A DNA stretch of 64,000 bases from Diplolepis rosae (GCA_030998225.1 JAPYXD010000742.1:2976001-3040000); one strand, 5' to 3'. Shown: positions 1 to 10,362, counted from the first letter of the stretch. The notes: generated from the letters alone by a model not told the origin. Numbers and translations are program-made.

Positions 1-1429
1 CGATCGTATCGAGACGCTGCCGCAAAACGTGGATTACTCGGCCATTTGAAATTTTTCGGATGTAATTTTTTTTGTTAATAATGTCTAAAATATGACTAAA
101 ACATATCCTAAAAAAAACTATGAAAGGTTCTAAAGTTTACGTCACACTTGGAAGCATTCTTCTGCAGCGTATGGAAAAAAGGCTTTACGTTCGGCATCAT
201 TGTTGCTTTCATGGCGGGAATCGTGTGCGTGTCATGTGAAACGGTGTGTGTAAACCACGTGACCACGTGTTTACATTTCTGTTATCATCTGTGATTATTG
301 TTCTGTGTCACACGTGGATTCGTTCAAGTGCTCACGCATTGTCTTTTTTCAATTAATTATACTTTCTTGTAAAATAAAAGTGAAAGTGAGAAAGGTAAAT
401 AAACACCACTGAAGATTTACGCTTCTTCAAAAAATAAAATAACTACTTATATTCATTGTCTTATCTCCAATTTTTAAGATATTATTATGAGCTGTCATTT
501 ATAAGAAGAATTGATTCATGAGTAAAATATTATTAGAAATAATTTTTTTATAAAAAATGTACAATTTTTGTTTTGTTAGATATATGTATTAAAAATTTAT
601 TGTTTAATCCCACGCTCAAAATAAAAACATATGCGAAGCGACAATCTTTTAAAAACGGAAATTAATCATTTATAGTCGCACACAATTTTCTCACAAGCGC
701 TACAAATTGAACTGATGTGTAGCTTACATATAACTTCCAAAATTTAACTTGTAGTGATCGTATAGCGTGTGATACTTTGTGTAATTGAATATTCTAGATT
801 AAGAAATTTGTTCGTCATATGTATCTGGATAGGTTAGGATGTTAAGTTCATTGTATACATCGTGTACTAGTAATCACAGTAATTGAAAATTCATCAGATA
901 AAATGATAACGAAAAAGCTGACATGAATGAGACAGAAAATTTCTTTTTTTTATATTCAAAATGAATGGAAGAAATTACATGTCAGTATGATGATATTGCT
1001 CAAGCGTTCAGTGCACTTTCCCGTCCAGTATGGGAATTTTTTATGCAGCTCTAATGGCCAAACCGATTTCATTGAAAATAAAACTCGTTTAACACTCATC
1101 AAATTTGATTGTCGATGAAGTAATCTTTAATTGGCCTTATTTTTCCCTATACTTTTGGCAAAATTTACTATAAGTATAATTTGTCTTGTCATTCCCGTCG
1201 AGTATGGTAATTTCTCCTCCGATTTTAAGTATTTTTTCGCCTAAATTTCTCTCCGTGTAGTTTCCCCTCATTCTTGATTAATTGCGCGCACGTCTTATAC
1301 ACTAATTAATTTTATACACGCGAATTATATTATATAATTCTATATTTTGTTTTTTATAATTTATTATATTATATTTCGAACGCATTTTCCCGAGACTTTT
1401 AGACATGTATCAATTGTAACTGCGAGTAG
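1..1429. other. AT-rich non-coding DNA
   Basis: No coding frame with recognisable protein similarity is visible on either strand. The short open frames here (for example 927-1118) have low-complexity composition and no domain pattern. The one compact motif is the E-box palindrome at 250-274, listed separately. Confidence 0.6.
250..274. promoter_or_regulatory. paired E-box palindrome
   Basis: Two CACGTG hexamers lie 2 bp apart inside a near-perfect inverted repeat flanked by GTAAAC and GTTTAC. CACGTG is the classic bHLH E-box and GTAAAC resembles a forkhead core. No gene start can be placed next to it, so a regulatory role is only a possibility. Confidence 0.2.
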
Positions 1430-1799
1430 AACACATCTTCAGTAGGTCTCCATAGATCCGCATAAAAGTATGGAATGAATAGGTTTTCAGTAAAATCGTA
1501 TTTGAAAATCCGTAAAGACCACAAGTCAAGCTTTGTACTTGAATAAGAAAAGAGCACATCTTTCATGGGCCTCAAAAGATCCACACAAAAGTATGAAATT
1601 GGCAGGTCGTCTATAAAATCTTAGTCGGAAATCTGGGCAGAAACCAAGTCAAGTTTTGTGTTTAACTGCAAAAAAAACACATATTTGATAGGTCTATGAA
1701 GATCCCTACAAGGGTATGCAATTAGCAGGTTGTCTTAAAATCTTATTTGGGATTCCTTGCAAAAAACAAATGGAGTTCAGTATTTACCTACCAAACTCA
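1430..1799. repeat. short tandem array, three 123-bp units
   Basis: Units start at about 1430, 1553 and 1676, so the spacing is 123 bp twice. Each unit shows the same order of landmarks: an ACACAT start, a GATCC block, an AGTATG block, an AAAATC block and a CAAGT block. Units are diverged, roughly 65-75 percent alike by eye, so the array is old. The third unit is less well conserved at its end. The period equals that of the large satellite at 34.7 kb, but no convincing sequence match to that monomer was seen in either orientation. Confidence 0.7.
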
Positions 1800-2458
1800 A
1801 AAAATGGAATGCTTTATACAAGTTCTGTCCGGAAAGTATCCGGCCTACCTCGTAACGTGGCAAAGTTTTACCCCGTCAAAATCAAAATGTATATTGATTG
1901 GCGGTGAGCCAAAAGCTGAATTAATTGTCGAGAAGCTGGAACGGATATTGATTGGCGGAGAGCCAATAACCAAATTGATTGGAGTAGCCAGATCTATGCG
2001 GAGCAAGCAGCCAACCAGCACAAACCGAAGGAATCGCCAGAAGAATGTCAAGGCAAGAAGCTCGACACTCAATAAGCCTCGCTCTCTTTCAGGCACAGTA
2101 AAGCTAATGTAATATTTTTGGCGAAACTTGTGCGCCACCTACCTCGGACCAGATAACTAAGATTAATGTGCATGTGTAGGTGCATGTGTATGTATATACA
2201 GGCCCTTTATATTTTTTAAGGAATTAAATAATATAGGGAAAATGCAAAAATTAATGCAAAATGAATGAATAGAAAGATCAAAAAGTGACAAGTGAATTAT
2301 AAGTAACATTTTCTTCTTCATTTTCCGAATCTTATTCTATCAGTTTTGCATTTATTTTCAGATAATTAAATAAATGCATAGCAACTAAAAACTATGTTTA
2401 AAACTCAGTTTATTCGGTGTACCTTTTTCTACAATTAAAAATGAAGTCTTATAAATGA
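1800..2458. other. non-coding stretch without recognised gene
   Basis: Open frames on both strands over 1845-2138 are basic and low in complexity, and I recognise no family. The remainder to 2458 is AT-rich. Nothing beyond the short repeat at 1891-1966 is supported. Confidence 0.5.
1891..1966. repeat. two-copy direct repeat with CCAAT-type dyad
   Basis: A 22-bp segment at 1891-1912 recurs at 1945-1966 with one visible substitution. Each copy holds ATTGGC followed by GAGCCAA, so each can form a short dyad. The surrounding 1845-2140 stretch has a higher GC content than its neighbours. Its start (CGTAACGTGGCAAA) vaguely resembles the left end of element Z near 7880, which is not enough to assign it. 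Confidence 0.4.
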
Positions 2459-2662
2459 TTAATGGTGAAGAAATATTAAATATATGAAAAATCGTTTTGA
2501 TGTTAGCTCATCGTATGGCGCATTTCGAAGTTCCTCATTTCCGCACAACTCTAACCACTCACGTCCAGTGACACTATTTCTTGGAAGTCGATATATTGGA
2601 ACAACTTTTTCATTCTTCCGTAATGAATTACAAGCTGGCACAATGCATTTATTACGATCCAT
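2459..2662 (-). pseudogene. THAP-type zinc finger fragment, degenerate
   Basis: From an ATG at 2662 the minus strand reads MDRNKCIVPACNS, then an IYRLPRN segment and a GREWLELC segment, ending TSKRFF. This is the order seen in THAP domains: an N-terminal C-x(2-4)-C pair, a basic FHRFP-like stretch and an invariant Trp in a W-L motif. The family then needs a C-x2-H-F pair. Here the sequence continues as IYLIF, so the Cys and His that complete the C2CH zinc site are absent. THAP fingers are DNA-binding domains found in P-element-like transposases and in host transcription factors. This may be a lone first exon or a transposon relic. Upstream minus-strand codons belong to an adjacent element Z fragment. 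Confidence 0.6.
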
Positions 2663-2721
2663 TTTCCAAAAATAACTGGCAGCGACTAACCAAACTTGAG
2701 ACTGTCTCGTGTTTGCATTAT

Positions 2722-2852
2722 TCAGTTTTTGGTTGCCTGGTACCGTCATCCTAACAAGACGAGTCGCCCGCGCAGACCTCAACTTCTGCGCGTGCACCAG
2801 TTTTTGCAGCTGATGTAATAAAACTGGGCGACATTTATGAAGCGCAGCTCTA
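2722..2852 (+). mobile_element. element Z, partial copy 1
   Basis: This segment matches, in plus orientation, the parts of the copies at 7298-7880 (minus) and 15826-17295 (plus) that read GGTTGCCTGG, ACAAGACGAGTC, CAGCTGATGTAATAAAAC and a CG-rich hairpin followed by TATTC. Three diverged copies with a common core show a dispersed repeat. An AATAAA signal lies just before the hairpin, as in the R region of an LTR. Copy 1 lacks the left part of the other copies. Confidence 0.6.
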
Positions 2853-3429
2853 TTCAGTTGATGAGCAAAGGCTGAACTACAGCGTGGATTTCTTTTCTCA
2901 AACTATTCACACCAAATATTTTGATTTGGACAGTTCAGGGAAGAGATCGTGGCCTGAAGCCCGGTGAGTTACCAAGTTTACATTTCGGACTCGGTTCTTT
3001 TTTTGAAGTTTTTTTTTAAAGTACATCCTTTTTTAGATTTGCATATTCTTAGTAAATATGGTGCCTCTTCAGGGTTTTATATGTGCATTCTATTTGAATA
3101 ATGCCAAATACTGCTTCACAACTTGATACGCAACAATTTTTTCATCTAAACATATTTTTATATTTTTTACACTATATCTTATTTTTCGATGCTCAGTAAT
3201 TAGTATACATTTTCATGTATGAAACGCATTCAAAAGAAGAAGAAAACTAGGTTACATTGTCATTTTTTTGCAGAATCGGTAGAACCTCATGCAATCAATA
3301 CATTCGATATATCGCGAGATTTAGATAATATGGAGTAATCACACGATACTGTAGAATTTCTAAAAAAAATTGAAGTTTGGATTTAAAGTTATTGTCGCGT
3401 AAATCTCTTGTGTGAATATTCATAACCTC
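2853..3429. other. non-coding DNA
   Basis: AT-rich sequence without long open frames or recognisable motifs on either strand. Confidence 0.5.
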
Positions 3430-3922
3430 ATTTCGGTAACGATTGGGTTACGTTTTAGTGACATGACAATATACTGAATGAATGGCGCAAAATTAAGATT
3501 TGAAACGTTGATAGTGATTCTTCGTTAAAATTGCCCTACAAAACTTAACAATAAAAATCGATAATTTCATTTCCCTGCTGAAGAGAACAGAAAATAAACG
3601 ATGTCGAATTGTCACGGTTTGTAAAGGTGGCTTCAAGTTCACTGTTGGTAGTACATATGTATTAAAATAAATTTCTGTGAATAATAATTTTCAGGACTCT
3701 GTTGTCGACCGTATGTGATTTTTACAAAATTAGAGTTAAAATTCGACATCGTGTTATTTTTAATTTATACAGCCGTAAAATAACATTATCGATTTTCATT
3801 TTCAGGTTTCGGAAGTCAATTTTAATGTAGAATCACATTTTCAAAATTTCAAGTCTTAATTTCGCGCTATTCGTTCAGTTTATTGCCTTGTTACCAAAAT
3901 GTTACCCAATCGTTATCGAAAT
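3430..3922. mobile_element. foldback (long inverted repeat) element
   Basis: The left arm (about 3430-3612) and the right arm (about 3741-3922) are reverse complements with scattered mismatches. Matching landmarks are GGTAACGATTGGGT, GCGCAAATTAAG-like, AAAATCGATAAT and ACGATGTCGAATT. About 130 bp separate the arms. No open frame is present. Long inverted arms around a short loop are typical of foldback or non-autonomous DNA elements. Target-site duplications could not be fixed by eye. Confidence 0.65.
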
Positions 3923-5204
3923 TATATCCAACTCAGTAACAGTACTGTTCACGCGACTCGCCAGGTATGACTGTGACCCCATACTTTTTTTCTCAATTGA
4001 TTGAAAAGATGTAGAAGATATTAATTGTATTTTCCTTCATGGTGAAAATTTATTCTTACTTGTCATTATTAAGCCAAATCCATCTATATTTATCATTTAC
4101 CTACTGATCAACATTTAAATAACCAAAATTTGAGTTACATCGAGCCATAGACTTACCTTATGCGTGTGGGTCGTATTCCTCATTCTTTTTAAATTTAAAC
4201 GCAACCTAATTTCACCAGCATAAATCGACAATTCAACGTAGATGGATTTTGATTGGGAAATATAGATGAGACTGACGAGAGACCTACATTAACACGAAGA
4301 AGCGAACGAGTGCCATATTCTTGTCACGTAATGCCAGATTTAAGCATGAGCATACAAGTATTCGATAGATAGTGAGGAATGCACTATTTGAGCAAAAGAG
4401 TCTAGAAAACGTCAACAGCATGAAGCGGCTTCATCAGTGGTCTTAAAATTTTGTGTTCGTATCTACTCGGAGTGATCTTAAGGGAGAAGCTTCAAACTAT
4501 TGATGTGTGCTCCCACATTGGAGCGTGGTGGGGGCCGCCAGCTCCAACGTCCTGGGATCACTGCGTCGAACCATCTTCAACATCGCAACTGTCCTCAGAA
4601 AAATAACGGTACTCTCCTCGAAGAGTAATTCTCGACCCAGTTTCGACATAGTTACTCTGCACGAGAAGAATAAATCCAAGATATTTTACCGGCCATCTCA
4701 CTGCATGGTTTATCACTGCGTTCCTCATTAGTAAAGAAGAAGGTGAAATTGAAGTTAAATTAACTGTGGATGTATCTTGGTTTATAAGTGTCAATCTTGG
4801 ATTATTATCAATGGGTCCAGTTAGGATTAAATCTGGATTTAAAAGGGCTCCAATTTCAACTGATAAGGATACAGTTGGACTATATCTACAGGTCTTCGGA
4901 TTACCAGAAGGGACGCTGCATATTCCCCTTCCTTTTTCAACCACTCAACGGATATATTCACCTTCACCGCGTTTAAGTAGTGTATCTTAATTTAGCGATT
5001 TCCCAGAACGAATTTTATATAAAGCTCTCTTTTTCTTATTTGTACTTGTGATAATAAAAAAGGGTTAATAATTGTAAAATTTGTAAAATATTTATTGTAA
5101 ATATCGAGCCCAAGAAGAAACGCAAATAAGAAGAAAAAAAATTCCCAGAAAAATGAAGATGAAGTATTGAGGAAAGTTGTTTGGAATAAAATTCTGACTA
5201 AAAA
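3923..5204. other. unassigned region with a GC-rich hairpin
   Basis: A minus-strand open frame at 4558-4944 (128 codons) and shorter plus-strand frames occur, but none shows a family I recognise. At 4518-4547 TTGGAGC and GCTCCAA flank a GTGGTGGGGGCCGCCA core. The core and the following 25 bp resemble element Z near 16637-16672, so this may be a fourth, very diverged element Z fragment. The rest is AT-rich. Confidence 0.35.
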
Positions 5205-5873
5205 GAGGTTTTAACAGATCAAGGAGCAAATTTGTTAAACAATTTAATGAGAAAATTGGCAAGTCGATTTCGAATACGACAATTTAAGACTACTACTTAT
5301 CAACCTCAATCAAATGGATCCTTGGAAAGGCCCCATCACTTTCTTAAAGAATATCTTGAACAATTTATTATAAATAATGCAGAAAGAGTTGCCTGGATTG
5401 TATTAGCAATGTTTTCTTATAACACGAGCGTTCATGGAGAAACGAAATGCACAACTCATGAATTAGTTTTTGGAAAACTAGCACGTTTACCATCTGGCGA
5501 TCCTTTATCAGAACATGAAAAAATGAAAACTTACGATATGTCCATAAAAAAATTAATTAAAAAATTAAATCAAATGCGCGAAATAGCAAGACAAAATATA
5601 ATTGCATTTCAAAAAATCAAAGGAATACTATGATAGAAAAATTAATCCACACAATTTTTAAATCGGAGATAGCGTATTTCTATTAGATGGTGGAGAAGTA
5701 AAGAAATTTGAAAATCAATATTCAGGATCGTATAAAGTACTTGAAGTATTAGGCAAAGGAAACATACAAATTTCGATTGAAAATAAACGTAAAATAGTTA
5801 ATATTAATAGACTTAGGCTTTCAGATATAACTCCTCAGCAAATAATCAGAAAAAGAAAGATTAAAATAAATTA
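5205..5873 (+). pseudogene. Ty3/gypsy integrase fragment (copy C)
   Basis: The frame opens within the integrase catalytic core at VLTDQGANL, which carries the second Asp of the DDE triad. It continues through TTTYQPQSNG and an ERPHHFLKEYL-type segment, where the catalytic Glu is expected (SNGSLER), then a long helical C-terminal part. After a stop at 5631 a second piece reads IGDSVFLL, YSGSYKVLEVLG and NINRLRL. This matches the small barrel-like C-terminal domain of gypsy integrases. The N-terminal zinc domain and first catalytic Asp are missing, and the two halves are separated by a frame change and a stop. It belongs to the same family as the integrases at 9644-10362 and 18579-20119. The codon usage is strongly AT-biased. 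Confidence 0.85.
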
Positions 5874-5901
5874 AAGATAATTCCAGTTCACGATGGAACC
5901 T

Positions 5902-6060
5902 AAACAACGAACAGATTTATATATTTTGTGATTTAATTATTCGTCAAGTTGATATAAAAGCTTTATGGCTATATTTATTTATAAATGGAATATTTAATTC
6001 CGACGAATACAATGTACCAAAAATTGGTCTCAAGATACAACAAATCCAGAAATAATGAGA
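5902..6060 (+). pseudogene. possible CARD-like (death-fold) fragment
   Basis: About 25 bp after the integrase end, an ATG opens MEPKQRTDLY. After a one-base shift the frame reads CDLIIRQVDIKALWLYL, then FINGIF and NSDEYN. The spacing of V-D-I-x-x-L-x-x-Y-L followed by a G-I-F turn resembles helices 1-3 of a caspase recruitment domain, such as those in arthropod initiator caspases. This is pattern resemblance only. No fourth to sixth helix can be followed with confidence. It could equally be a decayed extra open frame of the retrotransposon. Confidence 0.22.
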
Positions 6061-6583
6061 CATAATTTTTTCATAAGTTTCTAACTGACATGGATTTTAA
6101 TGTTAACAAATGAATAATTTTTACATCATATTGTAGAGTGAGAAATCAAGCAGTAATAGCTACATGACATACTGATACTATCTGTTTTTCTTTTTCTAGG
6201 ACATAAACTGCAAAGAAGTGACCTACTTGTAAATGGAAAACTGTTATTTCTTTTGATATTCATCATACTATTTAACTCACTTTTTGCTCACAAATCTAAC
6301 TTCCGATCAAATTTAGGACATATGGACAAGCTAGAAGTTATTTAGTATTACTGTAATGATTTATGATATATTAAATATTCAAAAATGAATCGGAGTTGAG
6401 TAAAATTTAGAAGTATAGGATAGAGTATGAAAGCATGCATTAAAGATTTCTAAAAATATATATTATTACTCGTAGGAAAGGGTTTTCCAATAGGGACATA
6501 ACAATTTTATCTATGAATAAAATACAGAAATATTTGAGATATTGAGTTCAAATTTATTGTGGGTGTAGTGCAAGCATTACATT
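6061..6583. other. non-coding AT-rich DNA
   Basis: No gene recognised. The right end (about 6540-6583) is probably the 3' untranslated tail of the minus-strand transposase that follows. Confidence 0.5.
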
Positions 6584-7297
6584 TTATAAATAAAATTCGA
6601 TATGGGTCATATGACCACCACGAGCCCGTTTACAGCGGTCGATTCTTTGGACCCAATTTTCCACCACTCTGGCACACATTTCGACCGGAACGTTGGCAAT
6701 TTCGCGTTGGATGTTGTCTTTGAGGTCGTCTAAAGTTGCTGGCTTGTTGGAATAGACTAGTGACTTTTTATGGCCCCATAAAAAGAAATCCAATGGCGTT
6801 AGATCGCATGAACGAGGCGACCATGCGACTGGACCATTTCTCGAGATAAGACGTTCACCGAATTTGCCTTTCAATAAATCGATTGTGAAGCGTACTGTGT
6901 GGCTACTGGCACCGTCTTGTTGAAACGACATATCGTTGATGTCAAGTTCATCCAATTCTGGCCACAAATAATCTTCCAATATAGCACGATAGCACTCTCC
7001 ATTGACGATAACATGACGGTCGTTTTCATCCATGAAAAAATACGGCCCAATCACACCTCTGGCATCAAGAAGCACATTTGGGTTTTTTGCAGACCAATAA
7101 CGCATATTTTTCTTATTAACAAAGCCATTGAGCCAGAAATGAGCTTCTTCGCTGAAGATTATTTTTCGATGAAATTCTTCATTTTCTTCAAGCTTTGCCA
7201 GAGCCCAATTGGAGAAGTTTCCGCGTTTCAAATGATCAAGTAATGGCGTGCAATGCCTAAGCACGATATGCAGGCTTTGGGAGAGCCCGAGAGCCAC
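6584..7297 (-). pseudogene. mariner-type DD41D transposase, truncated
   Basis: The minus-strand frame covers the catalytic region of an IS630-Tc1-mariner transposase. Seen in order are the HFWLNG block, VIGPYFF, a VNGECYRAIL block, FQQDGASSHT, SPRSCDLTPLDFFLWG and the C-terminal basic end. There are 41 residues between the Asp of QQDG and the Asp of PLDF, the DD41D spacing reported for rosa-like elements of insects. The first catalytic position reads FSEEAHF where the copy at 20319 has FSDEAHF, so the first Asp is Glu. About 20 codons are missing between the NPNVLL and GVIGPYF segments relative to the other copy. The N-terminal DNA-binding half is lost at the junction with element Z. It cannot be an active transposase. 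Confidence 0.85.
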
Positions 7298-7880
7298 ACA
7301 GGTATTCAGTTGAAAGAAATTTTATAAAGGCCAGGAATATAGTCTCAAAGACTTACCGCGCTTCTGGCCGCTAACTTGCGCCTTAATCCTTCTAGATCGA
7401 AACCGGAGTCGGCGTCCATTTTTAAATAAAAGTCTTTTAATAATTCCGGGGTACACTTTCGTACCTCGATGACAACAACAGAATAAAGCTGCGCGCCAAG
7501 GGTGTCGCGCAGTTCTATTACATCAGCTGGAAACGCTGGCGCGCGCGTATGAAGCTCAGGTTTGCGCGGGAAACTCGTTTTGTGAAGACGACGACGCCAG
7601 GCAACCCATAAGCTGATGCGTCTATCGGTCAGTTTGCCCTATTGGCTTAAAACGTCGACGTAACACAGCGATCTTCTTGGCGGCGCATTTTCAAGCTGGC
7701 GTAAATAATGTAACAAAAAGAAATAAAACGGCCAGAAGAGAAAATAAAATGAAAGAATTCTACAAGCAGCTCTCAGACTATCCCTGACAATTCTGTGTTT
7801 TATATAAAATAGGTTGCTTGGGCTCGATCTTGTCATTGTGGGTCGAGGTAAAAGAATTTAACTTAATTTACCACGTTACA
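7298..7880 (-). mobile_element. element Z, copy 2 (minus strand)
   Basis: Read on the minus strand, this runs from a TGTAACGTGGTAAATT start near 7880 through AGGGATAGTC, GGCCGTTTT, CGTTTTAAGCCAATAGGG and CAGCTGATGTAAT, then a hairpin (CTGCGCG and CGCGCAG arms). It ends with a short ATG-led segment followed by a GTAAGT splice donor near 7356. The same order occurs at 15826-16800. The layout (TG start, AATAAA-like signal before a hairpin, then a leader with a splice donor) suggests the LTR and leader of a retroelement, but matching paired LTRs were not found. It abuts the transposase relic at 7297. Confidence 0.65.
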
Positions 7881-7926
7881 AGATATTATGTCGCGTATCC
7901 ATGACTATTATTTAAACCCGAATGAT

Positions 7927-7975
7927 TTATTGTTATTATCATTATTATTTTTATTATTATTATTGTTGTTGTTAT
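7927..7975 (+). repeat. (TTA)n microsatellite
   Basis: Imperfect trinucleotide run of TTA/TTG units. Confidence 0.85.
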
Positions 7976-8659
7976 TGATTCCGCCACTGGCGGTCCAAAG
8001 CCTGGCTGAGAAAGGAGGAGAGGTTACTCAGACACCAACATGACACGACACATTCACAGCGACACAGAACACTACACACATTACCATACATAATTATATA
8101 CACATATAGTTATAAACATATAGAGACTAAGCACCTTAGTAATGGCAGCCGTAATAAACAAATAATATAATCGAAACAATAGAATTAAAATAAGAAGGAT
8201 CACAGAAAGTACGTGAAGTTAGCAGTAGCAAGCCTATAGCCACTCCCACTCAATGAGGAAATAAATCACACCTACTGAGAGCAACAATAATGAATAATCC
8301 AATTAAAGAAATGCAATGTGACATACCTCGAACCACTCAGCGATAAGAAGCACCGCAACCTCCTGAAATAAATTATATCATACCACGAGGAGTGGGTCCG
8401 GGATACACGTGCTAAGAGCATCTTAAGAAGTTCACTCATATGATTTCCTATAACGAGCTCATTATTTAACTTGCTGAAAATTTTATTGTTGCAGGCTGTT
8501 ATACATTTTCCAATGTTTTAAAAGTGCGATAAATCAAAGTGAATAATCTCAAACAGGTGAGTGTTATCGATATTTCTACAGTATTTTCGTTGTGATTCGG
8601 GATGCCACATCGATTTATATCAAACTCATGACGCATCACATTTTTTTGTGACTCCGAGA
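7976..8659. other. non-coding DNA
   Basis: No coding frame recognised. The first 60 bp hold a GC-richer block with a CCGCCACTGGCGG-type dyad; the rest is AT-rich. Confidence 0.5.
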
Positions 8660-9450
8660 ATGGTCGTGATTTCCGGTTGTGGGCACTTGAATGCAACCTT
8701 GGAACAGATGTTGCACATGAAGAGGAAGTGGTCACCACACCACAATCTTACATATCTAGAGCGTGCTTACTTCTCCAGGAAGCGTTGCTGCTTTAAAGGA
8801 AAAAGCCGCTAAGCGAGCAGCCATCTTCCCCCCATCCCCCACAGGAGAGTAAAAAAAAAGAAGGCAACTACACCTGCCAAACTGTCAGTCAAACGCTCTA
8901 AAAAAAAAGAACTCTTCACCATCTGATGATGATATCGACTTCTGCATCATCTGAGTGAAGCTCCTGCCATCGAAATTGACCGCTGCAAATTCCACCAAGT
9001 GCAACAGTTGTGATCGGCTCATGCATTTGAAGTGTGCTGACATGCATTCCAGCTATTTCACATCCAAACATTGTGTGTCTGACTTGGAAGATAAGGAAGA
9101 CGAAAAATAATTTTTAAAAAAGCCTTTTCTTGTTATTTTTGCCACTGAAGGCCTTTAAAACTAATAAACCTCGAAATTCTCTCGAATTAGGTGCATTTTC
9201 CTTCAAATATTCCCATTTTTAGCACAGTTTCGAAGGGCCCACAACCGGTTACGACTTTTTTTTGGCAAAAAAGATGACCACAAAATTGGTTGTACAATTT
9301 TTCTAGTCAAAGTAATCAATGTAGTTACTTTAGCAAACAGTTAGCAGAGGCCTCTAGCTCTCCATTGATATGCATATCTCCGCATAATATGAACTTGAAG
9401 GAAAATTAATGGTCAAAAACAAAACTGTGTCCACAACCGGAAATTCTCCC
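8660..9450 (+). mobile_element. pogo-like DNA transposon remnant
   Basis: An inverted pair TTTCCGGTTGTGGGCAC (about 8671-8687) and GTGTCCACAACCGGAAA (about 9428-9444) brackets the segment, and a third half-site CCCACAACCGG lies near 9238. Between them is the C-terminal part of a transposase-like protein (separate entry). Loss of the whole catalytic region but retention of both ends is what an internally deleted DNA transposon looks like. Assignment to the pogo/Tigger group rests on the PHD-like tail and is an inference. Confidence 0.5.
8763..9110 (+). pseudogene. transposase C-terminus with PHD-like zinc finger
   Basis: One frame of 116 codons contains two nonsense codons (TAA at 8850, TGA at 8952) and ends at TAA 9108. 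It reads an SVAALKEKAAKRA segment, a basic proline-rich linker and an SPSDDDIDFC acidic run. A cysteine/histidine series follows: CII-stop, KCNSCDRLMHLKC, then KHCVS. The order C-x2-[C]...C-x2-C...H-x2-C...C is that of PHD-type fingers attached to the C-terminus of many arthropod pogo/jerky-type transposases. The TGA replaces what should be the second zinc cysteine. No DDE catalytic part remains upstream. Confidence 0.6.
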
Positions 9451-9643
9451 CTATATTTGAATTCAGTGTATTATTATCATTGTGAACAATGATGAATGAT
9501 TTGACACCCAAAAATCCAAACTACCCTCGCCTTTTGCTCGGGACTCAACAGAATTTAATAGAACTTCCTGTTTTAGTTATTCTAAACGGTTTTGTTTTAT
9601 GCAAATTTTATACTATTTTGAGTTTGAATTCATATTCAGTTAA
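9111..9643. other. non-coding DNA, 3' part of pogo-like remnant and spacer
   Basis: Holds the AATAAA-like tail and inverted-end motifs described for the 8660-9450 element. Sequence after 9450 has no recognised feature. Confidence 0.4.
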
Positions 9644-10362
9644 TCAATTGTGTATATTTATGTCCAATATTTTTAGTCGATTGACGTGAACTACTATCGG
9701 TTTTCCTTTTATCTTGATTTTCGAATTTCCTTTTGCTAGTATATCTAAAATATCGTAAGAACCTGTGTATTGATTATCTAGAGTTTTAATTTTTTCTTCA
9801 TTTAATAAGAATACGATATCTCCAATTTTTGTTTTCAAAGGATTTATTTTTCTAACATGCTACATTTTTTATTTTTATTTTGCTGTTATCAGATTTTTTC
9901 TTGCTTGAGTTTTCACTTCATGCAGTTATGTTACAAAGTTCATTAAATAATCATCATAGCTTTGCAACTTTTCATTTTGTGATAGAAGTTCACTAGAGGG
10001 TTCAAGGGCTAATTTACCAAAAACTAATTCATAATCGTTTAAGTGATCCATTTGATTCAGGGTTTAAAACCTATGGTACAAAATCGTTTGATTCTAAAGT
10101 GTTTTGCTAATCTTTTTAATATATTTTTCAAAAAATCTCTGCCTTGATCCGTTAGTACTCCTTTCGGCGATCCAAATATTCAAATAAATTTTTTCATAAA
10201 CGCTTCTGCTATTGTACCAGCTTGATCATTAGGAACAGTTATTTCTAGAGAGTATTTGGCAAAATTATCTTGTATAGTAAGAATATACAAATTTCCAGAT
10301 TCTGTTTCTGGTCGTGGACCAACAATATCCATTGATACTTTTTCAAAGACAGTAGTCGGTGT
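9644..10362 (-). pseudogene. Ty3/gypsy integrase fragment (copy B)
   Basis: On the minus strand from about 10362 the frame reads DTPTTVFEKVSMDIVG, with the first catalytic Asp in SMDIVGP. It continues through GNLYILTIQDNFAKYS, FGSPKGVLTDQGRDF (second Asp) and LAKHFRI. Several stops follow, and the C-terminal domain reappears as IGDIVFLL, YTGSYDILDIL and VNRLKILDI at 9838-9647. It is the same family as copies A and C. Its upstream part is cut exactly where a plus-strand LTR begins at about 10362, so the LTR element inserted into, or recombined with, this older copy. Internal deletions and stops make it non-functional. Confidence 0.85.

Noticed and set aside
1399..1584. 61-codon minus-strand frame
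   Set aside because: It is explained by the 123-bp tandem repeat, which is also divisible by three.
4558..4944. 128-codon minus-strand frame as a gene
   Set aside because: No recognisable domain, no regulatory context, and it overlaps comparable frames on the other strand.
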